Below are positions 47,507 to 55,819 of a stretch of 64,000 bases of DNA, piece after piece. The notes beneath the pieces are model-generated. The model did not search any database. It saw only the letters and a list, made by a program, of their open reading frames with translations, and was not told the DNA's origin. Every line of letters starts with the position of its first letter. The first letter of the stretch is position 1. The translations under genes were made by a program, and so were the position numbers. This DNA is from Pelagibacteraceae bacterium AG-404-N13 (GTDB lineage Bacteria; Pseudomonadota; Alphaproteobacteria; Pelagibacterales; Pelagibacteraceae), in the NCBI GenBank assembly GCA_003216255.1, contig QCJD01000004.1, positions 18,854-82,853 on the forward strand. Reading direction: 5' to 3'.

Positions 47507-48397
47507 ATGATCAAAATCAATTATTATCATTCTTTAATTTTTTTTAATTTTTGTATTTTTCTATCTGCTTTTGATTATTTAAGAAATAATAGTCTTTTAC
47601 TAGTTTCTTTGCTTTTTATTTTGAGCATAGGCATAACTCACGGTTCATTAGATCATATAAAGGGAAAAAAATTGCTAAAAATTTTAGGTTTTAAGTCATC
47701 AGTTGTTTTTTATTTTGGTTATATTTTTGTAGGATTAACTACAATAATTATTTGGCTCTTATTTCCTAAATTATTATTATTTTTATTTCTATTAATTGCT
47801 GCTTTTCATTTTGGTAAAGAAGACTCAGAATTTTTAAATAAAAGAAAAAATTTTGAGTTAATTTACTTTTTCAAAGGTTCGCTAATTATAGTTGCGCCTT
47901 TATTATTTCACAAAAATGAAACTTTATCTATTTTTAAGTCCTTAAATTTTGATATCACAACAAGTTTCCTAATTAATAATGAAATATTATACTTTTTTAT
48001 TTTACTCAGTTTCATTTCAAATATTTTCTTATCTTTAAATAAAAGCTTTGATGCTAAATCTCTTTTATTTATGGATTTCTTATCTATACTAATATTGAAT
48101 TATTTTCTTAATCCTGTATTGGCATTTACTTTTTATTTTTGTTTCTTGCATTCAATTAGGCACTCAATTTCATTAATAAAAGAAATAAATACTAATTTAA
48201 AAAAAGGTTTGCCAATATTTATTAAAAAAGCATTACCACTAACCATTATAACAATTTTTGGTTACATTTTTGCTTTATACATTTTAAATAATTACAATGA
48301 ATTAAGTGAATCTATATATAAAGTTATTTTTATTGGATTGGCCTCACTAACTTTTCCACATATATTGCTTGAATATTTAATTGAAAAAAATGAGTAA
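47507..48397 (+). CDS. blh: Beta-carotene 15,15'-dioxygenase (retinal-forming, Blh/Brp family)
   Basis: The 296-residue membrane enzyme cleaves beta-carotene into two retinals. Many hydrophobic helices are visible with the conserved His motifs ITHGSLDHIKG, AAFHFGKEDSEF and FLHSIRHSISLI, likely iron ligands. ATG 47507 is used, with GGAAGG a few bases before it; a TTG at 47495 would lie inside crtY. Completing the retinal route implies that the cell has a proteorhodopsin gene elsewhere. Confidence 0.94.
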   Translation: MIKINYYHSLIFFNFCIFLSAFDYLRNNSLLLVSLLFILSIGITHGSLDHIKGKKLLKILGFKSSVVFYFGYIFVGLTTIIIWLLFPKLLLFLFLLIAAFHFGKEDSEFLNKRKNFELIYFFKGSLIIVAPLLFHKNETLSIFKSLNFDITTSFLINNEILYFFILLSFISNIFLSLNKSFDAKSLLFMDFLSILILNYFLNPVLAFTFYFCFLHSIRHSISLIKEINTNLKKGLPIFIKKALPLTIITIFGYIFALYILNNYNELSESIYKVIFIGLASLTFPHILLEYLIEKNE

Positions 48398-48563
48398 CAA
48401 AAAAATAAATTTTTTAGGCTGGATTTTATTTATTGTATCTGCAGTAGGATTTACAATATCTAGTATAGGAAGTTTTTGGGCAATGTTTGGAAGTCTTTTT
48501 TTCCTTTTTGCTTGTTTTGTTTTTTTAATTCCTTTTTTTAGAAAAGAAGATAATGAAAAATAA
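48390..48563 (+). CDS. Small two-helix membrane protein in the retinal operon
   Basis: The 57-residue protein has two hydrophobic segments (FLGWILFIVSAVGFTISSIGSFW and FGSLFFLFACFVFLIPFF) and a charged tail. It overlaps the blh stop by 8 bp and the ispH start by 11 bp, so it sits in a continuous transcript. The ATG 48390 is used rather than the in-frame TTG at 48381. I recognise no family. Its hydrophobic pattern and tight packing argue that it is a real gene rather than a chance frame. Confidence 0.6.
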   Translation: MSNKKINFLGWILFIVSAVGFTISSIGSFWAMFGSLFFLFACFVFLIPFFRKEDNEK

Positions 48564-49497
48564 AAACTTAAAAATTTTGTTAGCTTCTCCAAGAGGATTT
48601 TGTGCTGGAGTTGATCGTGCAATTGAAATTGTAAAAAAAAGTATAGATAAATATGGAGCACCCGTTTATGTAAGACATGAAATTGTTCACAATAAACATG
48701 TTGTAGATAGTTTAAAAAAAATAGGGGCTATATTTGTTGAAGAGCTAGAAGAAATTAAAGATAAAACTAGACCTGTTATTTTTTCTGCTCATGGAGTTCC
48801 AAAATCTGTTCCAAAAGAGGCTTCAAATCTTAATATGACTTATGTTGATGCCACCTGCCCATTGGTTTCTAAAGTTCATAGAGAAGCTGAAAATTTATAT
48901 AAAAATGGTTCCCATATATTACTTATTGGGCACAAAAATCATCCAGAAGTAGTCGGAACAATGGGTCAATTACCAAGTGATTGTATAGATCTTATTGAAA
49001 ATGTTAATGATGCTGAAAAATATTCAAAAAAAAATGGAAGTAAATTAGCCTACATAACACAAACCACATTATCAGTTGATGATACTAGAGATATTATAAA
49101 TGTTTTGAAAAACAAATTTCCAGAAATCAAAGAACCAAAAAAAGAAGATATTTGTTATGCTACTACAAATAGACAGTCTGCGGTCAAAAAGATTGCAAAA
49201 AAATGTGATATGTTTTTTGTAATTGGAAGTAGAAATTCATCTAACTCGGTTAGGTTAGTAGAAGTAGCAAAAAAAAATGGGTGTGATAAATCAGAACTAA
49301 TTCACTCTGAAAGCAAAGTTCCAATTGATAAAATTACTAATTGCAAAACTATAGGTATTTCTTCTGGTGCTTCAGCTCCAGAAATTTTGGTAGAGGAATT
49401 TATTCAGGAATTAAAAAAACAATTTATTTTAGAAATAGAAGAAGTAGAGATAATAAAAGAGGATATAACGTTTAAAATTCCTGGAAAGTTAAACTAA
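48553..49497 (+). CDS. ispH: 4-hydroxy-3-methylbut-2-enyl diphosphate reductase
   Basis: The 314-residue Fe-S enzyme makes IPP and DMAPP, the last MEP step. Cluster Cys residues appear in SPRGFCAGVDRAIEIV, DATCPLVSKVHREAE and in the third box around NCKTIGISSGASAPE; substrate His residues are in RHEIVHNKHVV and GHKNHPEV. Directly after the crt/blh genes, it would raise isoprenoid supply together with carotenoid output. Its stop overlaps thrB by one base. Confidence 0.97.
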   Translation: MKNKNLKILLASPRGFCAGVDRAIEIVKKSIDKYGAPVYVRHEIVHNKHVVDSLKKIGAIFVEELEEIKDKTRPVIFSAHGVPKSVPKEASNLNMTYVDATCPLVSKVHREAENLYKNGSHILLIGHKNHPEVVGTMGQLPSDCIDLIENVNDAEKYSKKNGSKLAYITQTTLSVDDTRDIINVLKNKFPEIKEPKKEDICYATTNRQSAVKKIAKKCDMFFVIGSRNSSNSVRLVEVAKKNGCDKSELIHSESKVPIDKITNCKTIGISSGASAPEILVEEFIQELKKQFILEIEEVEIIKEDITFKIPGKLN

Positions 49498-50465
49498 TGG
49501 CTGTTTACACTAGAGTTAATTCAAAAGATATTAGCTATATTGAGAAGAATTATAATATTGGAAAAATTAAAAGTTTTACCGGTATTAAAAAAGGGATTGA
49601 AAATACTAATTATCTTTTAAAAACTGAAAATAAAAAATTTATACTGACTCTTTTTGAAAAAAGAGTTCAAGAAAATGATTTACCTTTCTTTATGAATTTA
49701 ATGGAAAAGTTAAATAAACATAAAATTAACTGTCCAGAACCTCAAAGAAATAAAAAAGGAGGTTTTTTAATAAAAATTAAAAGCAAAACTGCCTCTATTG
49801 TTTCATTCGTTGAAGGAAAAGATAAGTTAAAATTAAACCCAAAAAACTGTTATGAAATTGGTAAAAATATAGCCAAACTTCACATTGCATCAAAAAAAAT
49901 TAAGCTTTATCGAAAAAATTCTTTATCTTTAAAAGATTGGCCAAAACTATTGAATAAAATTGGAAATAAATCAAAAATTATAAGCCCGAATTTAAATGGT
50001 TTGATGAAAGATAGTTTCTTACAAATAAAAAATAAATGGCCAAAAAATTTACCTTATGGAATTATTCATGCTGATTTATTCATAGATAATATATTTTTTA
50101 AAAAAAATAAGTTTCATGGATATATAGACTTCTATTTTGCGTGTAATGATTTTTTGATGTACGAAATTGCCATTTGTATTAATGCGTTATGTTTTGATAA
50201 AAAAAATAATAAATTTGTATTTAATAAGAAAAAATCAACAAATCTTATTAAGGGTTATTCAAAAATAAAAAGAATTTCAGACAAAGAGAGAGAAGCTTTA
50301 AATATCTTGTGTAGAGGTGCAGCTCTTAGATATTTGCTTACAAGAACTTATGATTATTTAAATACACCAAAGAATGCTGTTATAAAAATTAAAAATCCTA
50401 AGGAATATATTCAAAAGCTAAAAGTGCATAATAAATTTATCAATTTTAAAAATTATTATAATTAA
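49497..50465 (+). CDS. thrB: Homoserine kinase, aminoglycoside-phosphotransferase-like type
   Basis: The 322-residue kinase phosphorylates homoserine for threonine synthesis. It is the ThrB2 type (APH/choline kinase fold), not the GHMP type: GIENTNYLLKTENKKFILTLFEKR at the N-lobe, catalytic loop GIIHADLFIDNIFF, and the DFG-like YIDFYFACNDFLMYEIAI. The set ispH-thrB-rnhA is an alphaproteobacterial neighbourhood. thrC, the next enzyme, lies 2 kb on, in opposite orientation. Confidence 0.93.
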   Translation: MAVYTRVNSKDISYIEKNYNIGKIKSFTGIKKGIENTNYLLKTENKKFILTLFEKRVQENDLPFFMNLMEKLNKHKINCPEPQRNKKGGFLIKIKSKTASIVSFVEGKDKLKLNPKNCYEIGKNIAKLHIASKKIKLYRKNSLSLKDWPKLLNKIGNKSKIISPNLNGLMKDSFLQIKNKWPKNLPYGIIHADLFIDNIFFKKNKFHGYIDFYFACNDFLMYEIAICINALCFDKKNNKFVFNKKKSTNLIKGYSKIKRISDKEREALNILCRGAALRYLLTRTYDYLNTPKNAVIKIKNPKEYIQKLKVHNKFINFKNYYN

Positions 50466-50888
50466 ATGATTAAAATTTATACTGATGGTTCTTGTTTAGA
50501 AAATCCAGGAAATGGCGGATGGGCAGCAATAATTATTGATGATGGGCAAAAAACTCAAATAAAGGGAAGTAAAAAAAATACTACAAATAATCAAATGGAG
50601 CTACTTGCACCAATTGAAGCTTTAAAGAAAATTCCCAAAGGTAGTAAAGTTCAAATCTTTACAGACTCGAAATATGTAAAGTCAGGAATAACAGAGTGGA
50701 TCCAAAACTGGAAAAAAAATGGATGGAAAACTTCAAACAAACAAGGAGTCAAAAATAAAGATCTTTGGACAGAGTTAGATCTTTTAGCGAATGAATTTGA
50801 AATAAGTTGGAATTGGGTAAAAGCACATTCAACCGATGAGTTAAATAACGAAGTTGACTTAATTGCTCGAGAAGCTGCAAATTCATAA
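50466..50888 (+). CDS. rnhA: Ribonuclease HI
   Basis: The 140-residue nuclease degrades RNA of RNA-DNA hybrids. Active-site residues are in IKIYTDGSCLENPGNGGWA (Asp), NQMELLAPIEAL (Glu), IFTDSKYV (Asp) and NEVDLIAREAA (Asp); WVKAHS carries the conserved His. It starts on the base after the thrB stop. RNase HII is also encoded in this window (34.2 kb). Confidence 0.97.
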   Translation: MIKIYTDGSCLENPGNGGWAAIIIDDGQKTQIKGSKKNTTNNQMELLAPIEALKKIPKGSKVQIFTDSKYVKSGITEWIQNWKKNGWKTSNKQGVKNKDLWTELDLLANEFEISWNWVKAHSTDELNNEVDLIAREAANS

Positions 50889-50901
50889 CAGGGCATCTGG
50901 C

Positions 50902-50912
50902 AACAGAACGCC
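50902..50912 (+). repeat. Direct repeat copy 1 (AACAGAACGCC)
   Basis: An exact 11-mer also found at 51570-51580, with further partial similarity on each side (GG-purine before, pyrimidines after). This copy follows rnhA and is trailed by TCTTTTTT. GGC at 50899-50901 can pair with GCC at 50910-50912, giving a weak terminator-like hairpin. The two copies flank the membrane-protein gene at 50926. Confidence 0.55.
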
Positions 50913-50925
50913 TCTTTTTTAATTT

Positions 50926-51438
50926 ATGCCATTTACACCATTCCACATAGTAGCAGGAACATCAATCAAATCAGTTTTTCCAAAATACTTTAGTTTTTCA
51001 ACGTTTGCCTTGACAAATGTTTTGATTGATTGTGAGGCGCTCTATTACTATTTCACAACTGGTATTCTTGAACATAAATTTTTTCATACAATTTTTGGAG
51101 TATCAATTGTTGCAATTGTTTGTGCAACATTAGGTAAACCTGTTTGTGAGTTTGGTTTAAGAATTTGGAATAAAATTTTAAAGATGGAAAATATTAAATG
51201 GTTTAAAACTGAAATAAAAATAAATAATTTTTCCTCGTGGATTGGTGCAGTTACTGGTGCTTTATCGCAATTAATACTTGATAGTATTATGCACAGAGAT
51301 ATGACACCTTTGTTTCCATTTAGTAATGAAAATATCTTTCTAAGAATACTTTCTGTTGAAAACCTACATTATATCTGTCTTGGGTTATTTATAATTGGAG
51401 TATTTATTTATTTGTTAAAAAAACTTCTTTTTAAATAA
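50926..51438 (+). CDS. Integral membrane protein, YdjM/metal-dependent-hydrolase-like
   Basis: The 170-residue protein begins MPFTPFHIVAGTSIKSVFP and has four or five hydrophobic helices. Polar motifs TPFH, LIDCEALYY, LEHKFFHTIFG and LDSIMHRDMTPLFPF (His and Asp near helix ends) recall the YdjM family of predicted membrane-bound metal-dependent hydrolases, but the activity is unproven. It stands alone between rnhA and the polysaccharide lyase, flanked by direct repeats, and its neighbours in related genomes would be rnhA and thrC. It may be an acquired gene. Confidence 0.65.
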   Translation: MPFTPFHIVAGTSIKSVFPKYFSFSTFALTNVLIDCEALYYYFTTGILEHKFFHTIFGVSIVAIVCATLGKPVCEFGLRIWNKILKMENIKWFKTEIKINNFSSWIGAVTGALSQLILDSIMHRDMTPLFPFSNENIFLRILSVENLHYICLGLFIIGVFIYLLKKLLFK

Positions 51439-51499
51439 CATGTTTCTACAATGAAGCACTAAATCAAAAAACCAACTGAAAAGAAAATAAGTCATTCTG

Positions 51500-51521
51500 A
51501 CAACGAAGTTTACAACGAAGT
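51500..51521 (+). repeat. Tandem repeat of ACAACGAAGT, two copies
   Basis: ACAACGAAGT occurs at 51500-51509 and again at 51512-51521 (12-bp period). It lies in the gap after the membrane-protein gene. The function is unknown; it could be a protein site or a relic. Confidence 0.6.
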
Positions 51522-51569
51522 AGTTTTAATAAGTAAGCAAATATTCTATTCTCTAATCTTATGCCGGGA

Positions 51570-51580
51570 AACAGAACGCC
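51570..51580 (+). repeat. Direct repeat copy 2 (AACAGAACGCC)
   Basis: Second exact copy of the 11-mer at 50902-50912, here within ATGCCGGGAAACAGAACGCC and followed by CCC. GGG (51566-51568) could pair with CCC downstream. Together with copy 1 it brackets about 670 bp holding one gene. Confidence 0.55.
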
Positions 51581-51602
51581 CCCTATAAAAATATGTTAAC
51601 AT

Positions 51603-52385
51603 TTATTGTAGATTAGCAATGACATCTTTCTTTTTCTTGCCGGCTCTTACTTCATCAAAATACACTACTTGAGTAGGTATTTCCTTCATGTTTATTTGCT
51701 TATAAAGACTTACTTTAGATCTATAAATTCCAAATTTAAAATAAGTTTTAACACCTTTGGATTTAGTTGGCCCTTTAAAATCAAGAACTAATTTATTATT
51801 TGCCCATAATTTAAAATAACCATCATCTTTGTGTGTCCAATTAACATTTACCAAAATATCATTCCATTTTCCTAACAACTCTTCTTTAGATAAAATTTGA
51901 GTGCTTCCTACAGTATAATCTGGAACATGGTTTTCGATCCAATATCCACCACGTTTATTTTTAAACATCCAAATCACATGTTTTTTTTCTTGATGAAACT
52001 GACCAAGTATAACTGAGATGGGATCGACATTTACAAAATCCTCAGGCATATAAATTGACCAAGCATACCATCTCTCTCCTTTGCTAACTCTAAGCCTTGC
52101 ACTCAACTCATGTCTTTCACGATTTGTTTTACAATCATTCCAGTTACCATCTTTATCTTTACCACAATCACCAGCTCTTAATTCAAATCTGATTGATTTT
52201 TCCCCTAAACGTACTGGATGACCATCTGATTTATTAACTACTTCCATACCATATTTTTTATAATAATTTCCTGTAAGACTTTTCTTAAATTTACTACCTG
52301 AAGCAACATCTTTAGGCAAACTTACTGCGTATGCAGTATTGATCCACAACAAACCCAGAACCACAAACCCTAAAAATTTTTTCAT
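51603..52385 (-). CDS. Secreted polysaccharide lyase, heparin-lyase-I-like fold
   Basis: The 260-residue protein has a signal peptide (about 1-20, ending NTAYA). The mature part matches the Polysacc_lyase jelly-roll family: SIRFELRAGDCGKD, NRERHELSARLRVSKGERWYAWSIYMPEDF, SVILGQFHQEKKHVIWMF and WNDILVNVNWTHKDDGYFKLWANNKLV, ending YFDEVRAG. Members cleave uronic-acid polysaccharides, but the substrate is unknown here. Its start overlaps the thrC stop by ATGA, so it is translated from the thrC transcript. Such carbohydrate enzymes are rare in streamlined oligotrophs. Confidence 0.78.
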   Translation of the reverse strand: MKKFLGFVVLGLLWINTAYAVSLPKDVASGSKFKKSLTGNYYKKYGMEVVNKSDGHPVRLGEKSIRFELRAGDCGKDKDGNWNDCKTNRERHELSARLRVSKGERWYAWSIYMPEDFVNVDPISVILGQFHQEKKHVIWMFKNKRGGYWIENHVPDYTVGSTQILSKEELLGKWNDILVNVNWTHKDDGYFKLWANNKLVLDFKGPTKSKGVKTYFKFGIYRSKVSLYKQINMKEIPTQVVYFDEVRAGKKKKDVIANLQ

Positions 52386-53749
52386 AATTTTTTTTTTATA
52401 AAATCTTTTATTTTACTAACATTATTATCTAATACTTGAAAATTTTCATCTTTATTAAGTATATGTTGCAATTCATCTGGTAACTTTTCATACTTATTTA
52501 TTGCATTTTTTATAGCATCTGGGAATTTACATGGATGTGCAGTAGATAGAACCACACAATCATGAATAGATAATTTATGTACTGCTCCTACACCAACAGC
52601 TGTATGTGGGTCTAATATAATATTATTTTCTTCATAATTTTTTTTAATAATTTCTAGAGTTTCTTGTTCATTACAACTTTCTGATAAAAAATCTTTTTGA
52701 ATATTATCTAAATTGTTTTTTTCAATTTGATAGGAATTTTGCTTAACTTTTTTCATAATTTCTGCTGTTTTTGAAGAGTCTGAGTTACTTACATAGTAAA
52801 TTAGTCTTTCAAAGTTACTGGCTAATTGAATATCCATACTAGGTGATAATGTTTCTTTAACTTCTTTTGAAACATAATCTCCTTTTGAAATCGCTCTATG
52901 CAGAATATCATTTTCGTTTGTTGCAACAATTAGCTTATCAATTGGTAATCCCATTTGTTTTGCAAGATAGCCTGCAAAAACATCTCCAAAATTTCCTGTG
53001 GGTACTGAAAAGGATATAATTTCTTTATCTAATCTAAAATATGAATAAAAATAATATACTGCTTGAGCAATAATTCTTGCCCAATTTATTGAGTTCACTC
53101 CAGACATATTTATAGATTTAGAAAATTCTAAGTCAGAAAACATGCTCTTAACTATATTCTGACAATCATCAAAATTTCCGTCTATAGCTATATTGAAAAC
53201 ATTTTTTTCTTCTACAGTTGTCATTATTTTTCTTTGAACAGATGAAATCCTATTATTTGGATGAAGTACAAAAATATTTAAATTTGATTTACCTTTAATA
53301 GCATCTATGGCTGCTGCACCTGTATCTCCAGAAGTTGCAACTACAATATTAATTTTTTTATTATTTTTAGTTAAGTAATATTCATATAGGTTCCCAATAA
53401 ATTGCATTGCAACGTCTTTAAAAGCTAATGTTGGACCATGGAATAATTCTAATAATTTTATTTCTCCAACATTTGAAAGTTTAACAACTTCTTTTTCTCT
53501 AAATGTAGAATAAGACTTCTTAACTAAAGTAGATAATTCATCTTTAGATATAAAATCTGATGAAAATAGATTTATTATCTCAGTAGATAATTCGTTATAA
53601 TTTAATTTTTTGAGTTCATGTAATTCTTGAGGACTATATTTTTTTAATGATGTTGGAACATAAAGACCTCCATCGTCTGCCAATCCTTTAATAAATACTT
53701 GTTCAAAATTATATTCTTCTGAATTATTTCTTGTGCTTACATATTTCAT
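52382..53749 (-). CDS. thrC: Threonine synthase
   Basis: The 455-residue PLP enzyme converts phosphohomoserine to threonine. It has the N-terminal family stretch RNNSEEYNFEQVFIKGLADDGGLYVP, the PLP Lys in FHGPTLAFKDVAMQFIG, VATSGDTGAAAIDAIKG, and SVPTGNFGDVFAGYLAKQMGLPI for phosphate binding. Length and layout are the class 1 form. It lies downstream of the oxidase cluster, as often in alphaproteobacteria. Confidence 0.97.
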   Translation of the reverse strand: MKYVSTRNNSEEYNFEQVFIKGLADDGGLYVPTSLKKYSPQELHELKKLNYNELSTEIINLFSSDFISKDELSTLVKKSYSTFREKEVVKLSNVGEIKLLELFHGPTLAFKDVAMQFIGNLYEYYLTKNNKKINIVVATSGDTGAAAIDAIKGKSNLNIFVLHPNNRISSVQRKIMTTVEEKNVFNIAIDGNFDDCQNIVKSMFSDLEFSKSINMSGVNSINWARIIAQAVYYFYSYFRLDKEIISFSVPTGNFGDVFAGYLAKQMGLPIDKLIVATNENDILHRAISKGDYVSKEVKETLSPSMDIQLASNFERLIYYVSNSDSSKTAEIMKKVKQNSYQIEKNNLDNIQKDFLSESCNEQETLEIIKKNYEENNIILDPHTAVGVGAVHKLSIHDCVVLSTAHPCKFPDAIKNAINKYEKLPDELQHILNKDENFQVLDNNVSKIKDFIKKKL

Positions 53750-53758
53750 AATTTTCTT

Positions 53759-54238
53759 TTAACCATTATTGCTATCTAAAAAAGTGTAAGAAATAGCCAT
53801 ACTATTCAAGTTTCGAAACCTTAAATCATTTATCATTATTGGATCAATATAAAAAGTAATTGAGTATGTTGATATTTCGCCAGGTAGCAAAGTTTGTTTT
53901 TTATAACAAAAACAGTCAATTTCAACAAAGTATTTTTTTAATGTTTCTGGTTTAACATTATAAATGGCTTTTCCAGATGATTGATTTGAACCATAATTCT
54001 CAACATTAAAATCAACTTTATATAATTGGCCAACTTTAACTTGCATAGCATTATTATTGGTAGAAAAGTTCCAAGAAAGATTATCTTCTACTTTGGTATC
54101 TAAATTTAATGTTATTATTTTTTGACCAGCAACTTTAGTTTTTTTTTCAAAAATTATTGCTGCAGTTATAGAGGAAATTATTAGAATAAGAAAAAAGCCT
54201 ACTATATAAATCTTGGAAGAATCTTTTTTCTTAAACAT
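53759..54238 (-). CDS. ctaG: Cytochrome c oxidase assembly protein CtaG/Cox11
   Basis: The 159-residue copper chaperone inserts CuB into subunit I. It has one N-terminal membrane anchor (IYIVGFFLILIISSITAAIIF) and a periplasmic immunoglobulin-like domain with the copper motif CFCYKKQTLLPGE (usually CFCF). It is a little shorter than the ~190-residue norm because of a brief N-terminus. It follows ctaB by about 45 bp. Confidence 0.94.
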   Translation of the reverse strand: MFKKKDSSKIYIVGFFLILIISSITAAIIFEKKTKVAGQKIITLNLDTKVEDNLSWNFSTNNNAMQVKVGQLYKVDFNVENYGSNQSSGKAIYNVKPETLKKYFVEIDCFCYKKQTLLPGEISTYSITFYIDPIMINDLRFRNLNSMAISYTFLDSNNG

Positions 54239-54282
54239 CTTAAATAATAAAACTATATTATAAAAAACGAATAATAAAATTT

Positions 54283-55197
54283 TTATTTAATTATTTGGTC
54301 AACAAGAAATAAAACAAATAGTAAAAATAAATAGAAAATTGAGTATGCAAATACTTTTTGGGCTTTCTTAAGCTCAAATTTGTTCTTCTTAAATTTAAGT
54401 AAATCGTAACAAATATAATTATAATATACTGTTAATATCAAAGATACTGCCAAGAACAGTTTGCCAGTAAATCCAATTGCATAAGGAATTACAACTATTG
54501 GCAACATGAATAATGAATAAACAAATATTTTTTTCTTTGTCTCTTCTACCCCTTTGGTAATTGGTAACATTGGGATTTTTGCTTTAGCATAATCTTTAGC
54601 TTTATATAAACTTAATGCCCAAAAATGTGATGGTGTCCAATAAAATATAATTAAAAAAAATGTAATTGGTTCAAGACTCAAAGAGTTTGTAGCAATAGTC
54701 CAGCCAATAACTGGTGGCAAAGCTCCAGACGCACCTCCAATTACAATATTTTGAGGAGTCTTTCTTTTAAGCCAAATAGTATAAACAAAAACATAAAATG
54801 CTATCGTTATAAATAATAATGTAGCTGAAAGAAAATTTGAAAAATAATAAAGTCCTATTACTGATACGGTTGATAAAACTACTCCAAATATTAAAGCATT
54901 ATCTTTGCTAACTTTTCCAGTTGGAATTGGTCTAAGACATGTTCTGGTCATTAAACTATCAAGATCTGCTTCATACCACATATTTAAAGCTCCAGCTGCT
55001 CCCGCTCCTACTGTTACAAAAAATATACAGATCAATGAGTCAATTAGTGGAATTTGATTTGGGGAAGTTAATAACCCAACTGCACAAGTAAATATAACCA
55101 GAGACATAACTCTCGGTTTCATTAATTGAATTAAAGATTTTAAATAAGATATTAAGTTTAATGAAACAGTTTTTTTATTTATTGTGTTTGTGTTCAC
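54283..55197 (-). CDS. ctaB: Heme O synthase (protoheme IX farnesyltransferase)
   Basis: The 304-residue UbiA-family membrane enzyme farnesylates heme B to heme O, a precursor of heme A. The first Asp-rich motif is in NMWYEADLDSLMTRTCLRPIPTG and the second in the WALSLYKAKDYAKAKIPMLP region. About nine helices. It sits within the oxidase cluster; heme A synthase (ctaA) is not in the window. Confidence 0.96.
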   Translation of the reverse strand: MNTNTINKKTVSLNLISYLKSLIQLMKPRVMSLVIFTCAVGLLTSPNQIPLIDSLICIFFVTVGAGAAGALNMWYEADLDSLMTRTCLRPIPTGKVSKDNALIFGVVLSTVSVIGLYYFSNFLSATLLFITIAFYVFVYTIWLKRKTPQNIVIGGASGALPPVIGWTIATNSLSLEPITFFLIIFYWTPSHFWALSLYKAKDYAKAKIPMLPITKGVEETKKKIFVYSLFMLPIVVIPYAIGFTGKLFLAVSLILTVYYNYICYDLLKFKKNKFELKKAQKVFAYSIFYLFLLFVLFLVDQIIK

Positions 55198-55199
55198 TA

Positions 55200-55463
55200 T
55201 TACTCAACATTCAGTGATACAAAAATTACTATTAAAACAAGACCGATTATTAAAATATGATTTCCTAAGTCAAACATTCCAACTTTATCATTTTTTTTAT
55301 CGATTAATTTTCTATGTAAAGGAACTTGATCATAAGGGTTAATTGAAATTTTTTCTGGCTGATCTTTTTGATTTTCAACCTTAACTGAAAATCCAAACCA
55401 CGTTATATAAATAAAAAATACGAACAACAATAAAAAACCAGCTAAATAATCGTATCCATCCAT
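55200..55463 (-). CDS. Small two-helix membrane protein of the oxidase cluster
   Basis: The 87-residue protein has helices at both ends (YLAGFLLLFVFFIYITWFGF and HILIIGLVLIVIFVSL) joined by a charged segment. It is placed tightly between the subunit IV gene and ctaB (2-3 bp spacing). I recognise no named family; it may be an accessory oxidase subunit or assembly factor. Confidence 0.7.
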   Translation of the reverse strand: MDGYDYLAGFLLLFVFFIYITWFGFSVKVENQKDQPEKISINPYDQVPLHRKLIDKKNDKVGMFDLGNHILIIGLVLIVIFVSLNVE

Positions 55464-55466
55464 TTG

Positions 55467-55811
55467 TTATGCTCCTCCCCCAACAACAAAATAGAATGCA
55501 CGTGAAAATAAAGTATATTCAAATTCTGCTACCATAAGAAATATAAAACAAGCAATTGCAGTCATTGGCCATAAAAGAACATTGACTAAAGCATATCTTT
55601 CCCAAAATAAGTGCATAAAAAATGCCATAATTAGTCCAGCTTTTAAAAACATAAAAAACAATATTAAAGACCATCTAAGCATCCCTTGAAAATTATACCA
55701 ATCAACCATGTAAGAAAAGAAACTTAGGACAAATAGTAAGCCCCAAATCCACATATAAATTCCTATTTTATGTGTAGATGCTGATTGTTCTTTTTTTTCC
55801 GCTTTAACCAT
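55467..55811 (-). CDS. Cytochrome c oxidase subunit IV-like (prokaryotic CtaF type)
   Basis: The 114-residue protein has three helices. The segment LILFFMFLKAGLIMAFFMHLFWERYAL matches the hallmark of the prokaryotic COX4 family (FLKA..I...FMHL). It is a small accessory subunit of heme-copper oxidases. It lies between subunit III and the 87-residue protein. Confidence 0.88.
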   Translation of the reverse strand: MVKAEKKEQSASTHKIGIYMWIWGLLFVLSFFSYMVDWYNFQGMLRWSLILFFMFLKAGLIMAFFMHLFWERYALVNVLLWPMTAIACFIFLMVAEFEYTLFSRAFYFVVGGGA

Positions 55812-55819
55812 AATTTAAA

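Larger units (their letters stand above)
51439..51602. other. Intergenic stretch between convergent genes, with repeats
   Basis: These 164 bases are the longest gap in the window. It is the only convergent junction with real space. It holds a tandem 10-mer (51500-51521) and the second AACAGAACGCC copy (51570-51580), but no ORF with plausible coding content and no RNA fold that I can identify. Confidence 0.6.

Noticed and set aside
50895-50920. Strong intrinsic terminator after rnhA
   Set aside because: T-run is present but the stem is only three G-C pairs with an 8-base loop; too weak to call on its own.
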